This document shows, in pieces, positions 5,745 to 9,070 of a stretch of DNA of 9,070 nucleotides. Location of the stretch: assembly GCA_002499185.1 (NCBI GenBank), contig DAKN01000101.1:4765-13834 (forward strand), written 5' to 3'. The notes beneath the pieces were generated by a model. The model searched no databases. It saw only the letters and a list, made by a program, of their open reading frames with translations, and had not been told where the DNA came from. The translations under genes and the position numbers were made by a program. The stretch comes from Candidatus Pacearchaeota archaeon UBA284. Lineage in GTDB: Archaea > Nanobdellota > Nanobdellia > Pacearchaeales > UBA284. Each line of letters starts with the position of its first letter. Within the stretch, counting starts at the first letter, position 1.

Positions 5745-7217
5745 ATGTCAAGAGAGGATGAAATATTAAAAGAGAGATTTAATAAAATCGAGAAATTGAA
5801 GAAATCGGGAATAAACCCTTATCCTAGTTCTTATGATAAAAAAAATTCTTGTTTGGAAATACAAAAGAAATATGGTAAATTAAAATCAGAAGAGAGCGTA
5901 AAAGATTCTGTTAAAATTTCTGGCAGAATTATGACTTTGAGAAATCTTGGAAAGATAAATTTCTGCACATTGCAAGATTTTACAGGAAAAATACAGGTAG
6001 TAATCCAAGAAGATGAATCCGGGAAAAAATTAAATGAATTCTTTTTGGAAAATATCGATGGTGGAGATTTTATCGGGGTAGAGGGCACAGTATTCAAGAC
6101 AAAAAGGGGTGAATTGAGTATATTAGCAAAGAAGATAGAAATATTAAGCAAGGCTTTGCGGCCTTTACCTGAAAAATATCATGGAATACAAGATAATGAA
6201 GAAAAATTAAGAAAGAGGTATTTAGACATATTAATGAATTCTGAAATAAAAGAATTGTTCATAAAAAAAACAAAATTCTGGCAAACGATGAGGGATTTTT
6301 TACAAGAAAAGGGATTTATTGAAGTTGAAACACCGATATTAGAAACAAGTGCCGGTGGAGCAGCAGCAACTCCATTCAAAACACATCATAATGCTCTTGA
6401 TATTGACGTTTTTTTAAGAATTTCAATGGGGGAATTATGGCAGAAAAAATTGATGATTTCTGGTTTTGAAAAAACTTTCGAGATAGGAAGACAATTCAGA
6501 AATGAGGGAATTGACATGGAGCATCTGCAGGATTATACTCAAATGGAATTTTACTGGGCTTATGCAGATTATAAACAAGGTATGGCTCTTGTCGAAGAAC
6601 TTTATAAAAAACTTGCAAAAGAAACTCTTGGAACATTAAAATTCAAAACACACGGCTATGAAATTGATTTAAGCAAAAAATGGGAAGTTTATGATTATGA
6701 ACAATTGATAAAAGAAAAAACAAAAATTGATATTTACAAGGATGATGAAAAGAAAATAAAAAAGAAACTTGATGAATTAAAGATAGAATATGATAAAAAA
6801 GTTGACCACTGGAGATTAGTAGATATTTTATGGAAATATTGTAGAAAACAAATTTCAGGACCGGGATTTTTAATTAATCAACCAGTTGAATTAAGTCCAT
6901 TAGCTAAAAGAAATGAAAAAGATTCTAAAAAAGTTCAACAATTTCAAATAATACTCGCAGGAACAGAGATGGGTAATGGATACAGTGAATTAAATGATCC
7001 TATTGATCAGAGAGAAAGATTTGAAAGACAAATGAAATTGAAAGCAGCAGGAGATAAAGAAAGTATGGAACATGATGAAACATTCGTTGAGGCATTAGAA
7101 TATGGTATGCCACCAACCTGTGGCTTCGGGGTTTCAGAAAGATTATTCTCTTATTTAATGGATAAGCCAATAAGAGAATGTGTTATTTTCCCATTAATGC
7201 GCCCCGAGAAAGCCTAG
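5745..7217 (+). CDS. lysS: Lysyl-tRNA synthetase, class II
   Basis: It attaches lysine to tRNA-Lys in the cytoplasm. The 490 aa match class II LysRS length. The N-terminal OB-fold anticodon domain spans about 56-137 (KISGRIMTLRNLGKINFCTL...). Motif 1 lies near 180-200 (FLQEKGFIEVETPILE), followed by GGAAATPFKTHHNALD. Motif 2 is FEIGRQFRNEGID (245-257) with TQMEFYWAYADY (265-276). The LysRS-typical ELSPLAKRN (382-390) and EMGNGYSELNDPIDQRERF (408-426) precede motif 3, GMPPTCGFGVSERL (454-467), ending FPLMRPEKA. Most archaea use class I LysRS, so this class II enzyme probably reflects transfer or DPANN-lineage replacement. Departures from the common pattern are MEHLQDYT in place of RHNPEFT after motif 2, SMGELW where RIAPELY is usual, and Cys459. 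The gene is monocistronic-looking; its last codons form part of a hairpin. Confidence 0.94.
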   Translation: MSREDEILKERFNKIEKLKKSGINPYPSSYDKKNSCLEIQKKYGKLKSEESVKDSVKISGRIMTLRNLGKINFCTLQDFTGKIQVVIQEDESGKKLNEFFLENIDGGDFIGVEGTVFKTKRGELSILAKKIEILSKALRPLPEKYHGIQDNEEKLRKRYLDILMNSEIKELFIKKTKFWQTMRDFLQEKGFIEVETPILETSAGGAAATPFKTHHNALDIDVFLRISMGELWQKKLMISGFEKTFEIGRQFRNEGIDMEHLQDYTQMEFYWAYADYKQGMALVEELYKKLAKETLGTLKFKTHGYEIDLSKKWEVYDYEQLIKEKTKIDIYKDDEKKIKKKLDELKIEYDKKVDHWRLVDILWKYCRKQISGPGFLINQPVELSPLAKRNEKDSKKVQQFQIILAGTEMGNGYSELNDPIDQRERFERQMKLKAAGDKESMEHDETFVEALEYGMPPTCGFGVSERLFSYLMDKPIRECVIFPLMRPEKA

Positions 7218-7258
7218 CTTTCTGGGCACCAAAAATTAGAAAATTTCCGAGTGCCAGA
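7201..7258 (+). repeat. Two overlapping, mutually exclusive hairpins across the lysS stop codon
   Basis: Hairpin A pairs AGAAAGC (7207-7213) with GCTTTCT (7217-7223) around the 3-nt loop CTA, extended by GCCC (7201-7204) with GGGC (7224-7227) beyond a 2-nt bulge. Its loop contains the first two bases of the TAG stop. Hairpin B pairs TCTGGGCAC (7221-7229, one bulged G) with GTGCCAGA (7251-7258), with a small inner AAATT/AATTT stem. The segment 7221-7227 is used by both, so only one can form at a time. An A-run, not a T-run, follows. It may be a processing or termination signal, or chance. Confidence 0.45.
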
Positions 7259-7340
7259 AAAAACAGAAAAACAAATTTTAAAAAGAACGAATAGAAAACA
7301 TTTAAAAAGTAGAAAAATATCAACTTATCGACGAAAAAAT

Positions 7341-7351
7341 TATTTTAAATC
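7341..7351 (+). promoter_or_regulatory. Candidate TATA box for the DUF5679 gene
   Basis: TATTTTAAATC is centred about 36 bp before the ATG at 7382. It would give a leader of roughly 10 nt that just contains the GGAGG. An alternative box, ATTTAAAAAG at 7300-7309, would give a leader near 50 nt. The sequence does not choose between them. Confidence 0.3.
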
Positions 7352-7371
7352 AAATATCAAAACTAAAAAAC

Positions 7372-7376
7372 GGAGG
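7372..7376 (+). promoter_or_regulatory. Shine-Dalgarno site of the DUF5679 gene
   Basis: GGAGG lies 5 nt before the ATG at 7382. It is the only strong Shine-Dalgarno sequence I see before a gene in this window, and it fixes the start of this short gene. Confidence 0.75.
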
Positions 7377-7381
7377 AAAAA

Positions 7382-7546
7382 ATGGTAGAATATGAAGGAA
7401 GATGTATGAAATGCAAGGATAAAAGGAAGATGGTTGATCCCACACCAACAGAAATTAAACCAGGAACATGGGCTGTAAAGGGTAAGTGCCATCAATGCGG
7501 AACAAACATGTTTAAGATTATAGGAAAAGAAAAGCCAAAAGTTTAA
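7382..7546 (+). CDS. 54-aa four-cysteine protein of the DUF5679 type
   Basis: This small gene encodes 54 residues with two knuckles, CMKC (Cys8, Cys11) and CHQC (Cys36, Cys39), spaced as in a zinc ribbon. The arrangement, a first CxKC, then KRKMVDP, a basic stretch, AVKGKCHQCGTNMFKI and a short basic tail, matches the DUF5679 pattern (YC..CK.K..M.DP......AVKG.CP.CGTKM.RI) found widely in archaea and some bacteria. The function of that family is unknown; it probably binds zinc and perhaps nucleic acid. A GGAGG 5 nt upstream supports the start. It lies 164 nt after lysS and 50 nt before the histone-fold gene. Strong ribosome binding suggests an abundant protein. Confidence 0.85.
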   Translation: MVEYEGRCMKCKDKRKMVDPTPTEIKPGTWAVKGKCHQCGTNMFKIIGKEKPKV

Positions 7547-7552
7547 TTTAAA

Positions 7553-7562
7553 CTTTTAAATT
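7553..7562 (+). promoter_or_regulatory. Candidate TATA box for the histone-fold gene
   Basis: CTTTTAAATT is centred about 40 bp before the ATG at 7597 and would give a leader of roughly 12-15 nt without a Shine-Dalgarno. A second AT stretch at 7575-7584 is too near the ATG for a normal archaeal promoter. Confidence 0.3.
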
Positions 7563-7596
7563 ATCTTAAAGGGTCTTAAATATAAAAAATAAGAAA

Positions 7597-7767
7597 ATGG
7601 TTGACCTTGTTGTTAAAAACAAAATAAAGGAAGTTTTGCCTAAAGAAATTAGAATTTCCAGTGATTTGGCTGATGCCCTAAATAAGAAGATAGAAATTAT
7701 AATAAAAGAAGCTGCTGAAAGAGCAAAGGCAAACAAAAGAACAACTATTCTGCCCCAGGATATCTGA
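7597..7767 (+). CDS. Small histone-fold DNA-binding protein lacking helix alpha3
   Basis: The gene encodes 56 residues. The pattern is that of a short histone-fold family: VVKNKIKEVL (helix 1), IRISSDLADALNKKIEIIIKEAAERAKAN (loop and long central helix 2, about 18-47), then KRTTILPQDI, which corresponds to the RKT...EDI loop 2 of archaeal histones such as HMfB. It stops exactly where helix alpha3 (ELAVRRF in HMfB) would begin. Prokaryotic histones of this alpha3-truncated type (related to DUF1931 proteins, often called face-to-face histones) are known; they form dimers and tetramers and bind DNA differently from nucleosomal histones. The residues NKRTT near 48-52 are the probable DNA contact. 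The first ATG is the only reasonable start. A T-run follows the stop. Confidence 0.82.
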   Translation: MVDLVVKNKIKEVLPKEIRISSDLADALNKKIEIIIKEAAERAKANKRTTILPQDI

Positions 7768-7784
7768 GAATCATTTTATGGGCT

Positions 7785-7792
7785 ATTTTTTT
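7785..7792 (+). terminator. T-run terminator after the histone-fold gene
   Basis: Seven consecutive T (7786-7792) follow 18 nt after the histone-fold stop, in the narrow gap between convergent genes. Archaeal RNA polymerase terminates at such oligo-T runs on the non-template strand without a needed hairpin. No matching T-run serves the convergent minus-strand gene. Confidence 0.55.
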
Positions 7793-7793
7793 A

Positions 7794-8201
7794 CTATTTA
7801 TTATCTTCTTCTTTGTTTTTAATATAAGGCAAATATTCATGACTTGCCTGAGTTATAAACATAAAAAGTGTTTCTATTTCTTTTTCTGAAAGGTGTTTAT
7901 CTAATGAATATCCTTCTAACAAAACTCGATTATATACTTCCATTCCTTGCTTAAAAATAGCTTCTGCTGTGCCTTTCCAATTCAAATAATGTCCTGATAA
8001 AATTTCAGGCCTGTGATGATTTAAAAAATGCTTTAATCCACCAACGATAATATTTTCTTTTATTGTGATATCCTTTTCTTGGGTTTTCTCTTCTTCTAAT
8101 AATTTTTTAATTAATCTAGATGTACCCATCCTTGTTGTAGTAGGTTCTTCTGTTCTTCTAATTTCAATAGCCAAATTATTAACACTATAATCTATAATCA
8201 T
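7794..8201 (-). CDS. Unrecognised 135-aa hypothetical protein
   Basis: I do not recognise a family. The frame is the only long one here and has protein-like composition. Residues 1-17 (MIIDYSVNNLAIEIRRT) look like a beta strand or hairpin. Residues 24-47 are a charged helix (RMGTSRLIKKLLEEEKTQEKD). Residues 48-65 contain IIVGGLKHFLNHHRP, then GHYLNWKGTAEAIFKQGMEVYNRVLLEG, and a final helical half with HLSEKEIETLFMFITQASHEYL. It is mostly helical and soluble, with no signal peptide and no cysteine. A His/aromatic cluster (HFLNHHRP, GHYLNW) spans about 58-74. The next possible start is Met25. It is convergent with the histone-fold gene (26 nt between stops) and has a 298-nt gap upstream; no good TATA box is seen 25 bp before its ATG. 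Function is unknown. Confidence 0.6.
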   Translation of the reverse strand: MIIDYSVNNLAIEIRRTEEPTTTRMGTSRLIKKLLEEEKTQEKDITIKENIIVGGLKHFLNHHRPEILSGHYLNWKGTAEAIFKQGMEVYNRVLLEGYSLDKHLSEKEIETLFMFITQASHEYLPYIKNKEEDNK

Positions 8202-8499
8202 TTTATTTTACCAATATTTATTTTGAATTCGAATATTTCTTTACTAAATTTATCTAAAATTAGACGATATCTCACGGCTAAAATTTAAGCACAAAGCATA
8301 GATGAAATCAAAACCACCCTTAAAAAGCTTTCGAATGTAATAAAAGGAAGAATTGATTGTCAAGAGAAGTTGATAAAAATGATTTATTATCCTTATCTTT
8401 GGCATGTGCGTGATTTTCAGAAATCGATATTGAATGAATCTAATGAATGTAAGCCATAAATGCCTATTAACATGCGCATCTATAATCCTTTATGAAATA
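8202..8499. other. Gene-poor gap with one open but startless frame
   Basis: About 300 nt between the 135-aa hypothetical protein and tRNA-Trp. On the plus strand, 8289-8459 is open for 56 codons directly after a stop, but has no ATG, GTG or TTG near its beginning; the first ATG (8379) would give only 26 aa. Its predicted residues look protein-like (DEIKTTLKKL..., QEKLIKMIYYPYLW...), so it could be a decayed gene or chance. No T-run, C/D-box pair or strong hairpin was found. Small palindromes ATTCGAAT (8227-8234) and ATGCGCAT (8472-8479) are present. Confidence 0.3.
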
Positions 8500-8570
8500 T
8501 GGGACCAGGAGGAATCGAACCCCCATCCGTCGGTCTGGAGCCGACAGGTCTACCATTAGCCTATGGTCCC
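8500..8570 (-). tRNA. trnW: tRNA-Trp (anticodon CCA)
   Basis: The minus-strand sequence folds into a cloverleaf. The acceptor stem GGGACCA/TGGTCCC has 7 perfect pairs, the anticodon stem GTCGG/CCGAC encloses the loop CTCCAGA with anticodon CCA (8536-8538), and the T-arm GGGGG-TTCGATT-CCTCC has one G-U pair. The D-loop AATGGTA keeps A14, G18, G19 and A21. The discriminator is A73 and CCA is not encoded, as usual in archaea. The D-stem (GGCT/GACC) is weak, with a C12-A23 mismatch and a U13-G22 wobble. There is no intron, whereas many archaeal tRNA-Trp genes have one. The 71-nt length reflects a short D-loop and a 4-nt variable loop. Confidence 0.95.
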
Positions 8571-8594
8571 TATGTTATTAATAAAAGAAAACTT

Positions 8595-8603
8595 CCTTTA
8601 AAA
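8595..8603 (-). promoter_or_regulatory. TATA box of tRNA-Trp
   Basis: On the minus strand TTTTAAAGG is centred about 29 bp before the tRNA 5' end, which puts the transcription start at or a few bases before the mature end. The gene therefore has its own archaeal promoter and is not simply carried on the hjc transcript. Confidence 0.5.
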
Positions 8604-8628
8604 GATTTTGTTTATCATTAATTGGTAA

Positions 8629-9018
8629 TTATTGATTGATAAATTCATTAAAAGATAAGCCTTTTTTTTGTGCATCTTCTAAAGAAATTGCTAAACCCTT
8701 GCCAGTCTTTTCCAATTGTTTAGGATTCAAAAACCACCAGCCTTTTCTTATAAACTTTACTGCAATAATAGGAGATAAGCCAAACATCTCTGCAAATTTT
8801 TTAAATTCGTCTATTTGTTTTTTATCAAAATATTTTTTAGTATTTTTAGAAAGCTTAACTTCAATTGCCATTTTTTCTATTTCATTGCCGGCTAATAAAT
8901 CACAGCTTGGCTCAGGAATGCTTCCACTACCTGCAACTCTGCAACATGCAAACCCATTATCCCATAGCATGTGCAACAATTCTCTTTCAGCTGCTGTTCC
9001 TCTTTTTTTATTTCCCAT
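8629..9018 (-). CDS. hjc: Archaeal Holliday junction resolvase Hjc
   Basis: Hjc is a homodimeric, Mg-dependent nuclease of the restriction-endonuclease (PD-(D/E)XK) fold that cuts four-way DNA junctions in recombination and fork repair. The 129 aa match the family length (about 120-140). Active-site residues are all visible: Glu11 in AERELL, Asp40 in SCDLLAGN, and Glu53 with Lys55 in IEVK. Flanking family features are also present: KKRGTAAERELLHMLWDNGF (4-23), RVAGSGS (27-33), the FAEMFGLSPIIAVKF block, and KGWWFLNPKQLEKTGK near the end. The ATG at 9018 precedes the usual basic start and is the only one that keeps Glu11. The gene lies upstream of tRNA-Trp on the same strand, with no partner gene in view. 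Confidence 0.93.
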   Translation of the reverse strand: MGNKKRGTAAERELLHMLWDNGFACCRVAGSGSIPEPSCDLLAGNEIEKMAIEVKLSKNTKKYFDKKQIDEFKKFAEMFGLSPIIAVKFIRKGWWFLNPKQLEKTGKGLAISLEDAQKKGLSFNEFINQ

Positions 9019-9040
9019 AAAGAAATTACTAATTACAGAC

Positions 9041-9049
9041 TTTTAAATT
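9041..9049 (-). promoter_or_regulatory. Candidate TATA box for hjc
   Basis: On the minus strand AATTTAAAA is centred about 27 bp before the hjc ATG at 9018, with no Shine-Dalgarno between. This suits a leaderless mRNA. Confidence 0.4.
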
Positions 9050-9070
9050 TTGTTTATCTAATTATAATCT

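Noticed and set aside
5831..6151. Minus-strand open frame of 106 codons inside lysS
   Set aside because: It is antisense to the conserved LysRS OB-fold domain and has a composition typical of reversed AT-rich coding sequence.
8636..9046. Plus-strand open frame of 136 codons
   Set aside because: It is the antisense shadow of hjc, whose catalytic residues and family blocks are clear on the minus strand.
1..9070. CRISPR array, transposon ends, toxin-antitoxin or defence cassette
   Set aside because: No regularly spaced repeats, transposase or integrase motifs, or recognisable defence domains were found on either strand.

Overview
The window is AT-rich DNA from an archaeon. Archaeal or archaeo-eukaryotic markers are eS19, eL39 and eL31 ribosomal proteins, a TrmY SPOUT methyltransferase, a Cbf5-type pseudouridine synthase, an Hjc Holliday-junction resolvase, a small histone-fold protein and a tRNA-Trp with no encoded CCA. 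Short compact genes, a stand-alone NFACT-R protein, a Cbf5-like protein without PUA domain and a class II (not class I) lysyl-tRNA synthetase suggest a small-genome DPANN-type lineage such as Pacearchaeota/Woesearchaeota. The lineage is my inference.

Layout. 1-384: the end of a beta-rich, probably extracytoplasmic protein cut by the window edge. 447-2443: cysS and a stand-alone NFACT-R protein, 2 nt apart. 2466-3940: a translation block of CRM/YhbY RNA-binding protein overlapping eS19, then eL39 and eL31, the last two with C-terminal extensions. 4103-5707: Cbf5/TruB-like synthase and trmY sharing ATGA, then an unrecognised 134-aa protein. 5745-7217: lysS, ending in a hairpin that covers its stop codon. 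7382-7767: two small genes, a four-cysteine DUF5679-type protein and an alpha3-truncated histone-fold protein, closed by a T-run. 7794-9018: minus strand, with an unrecognised 135-aa protein, an approximately 300-nt gene-poor gap, tRNA-Trp(CCA), and hjc.

The plus-strand genes almost all serve translation: two aminoacyl-tRNA synthetases, three ribosomal proteins, two or three RNA-binding proteins, and a pair that could act in sequence on tRNA (uridine to pseudouridine, then N1-methylation). Most genes that head a transcription unit have an AT-rich TATA-like box about 23-27 bp before the ATG and no Shine-Dalgarno, which suggests leaderless mRNAs. The DUF5679 gene is the exception, with a clear GGAGG.

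No mobile element, CRISPR array or defence cassette was seen. The points most worth a second look are the PUA-less Cbf5 coupled to TrmY, the truncated histone, the stand-alone NFACT-R, competing hairpins at the lysS 3' end, and two unrecognised proteins.
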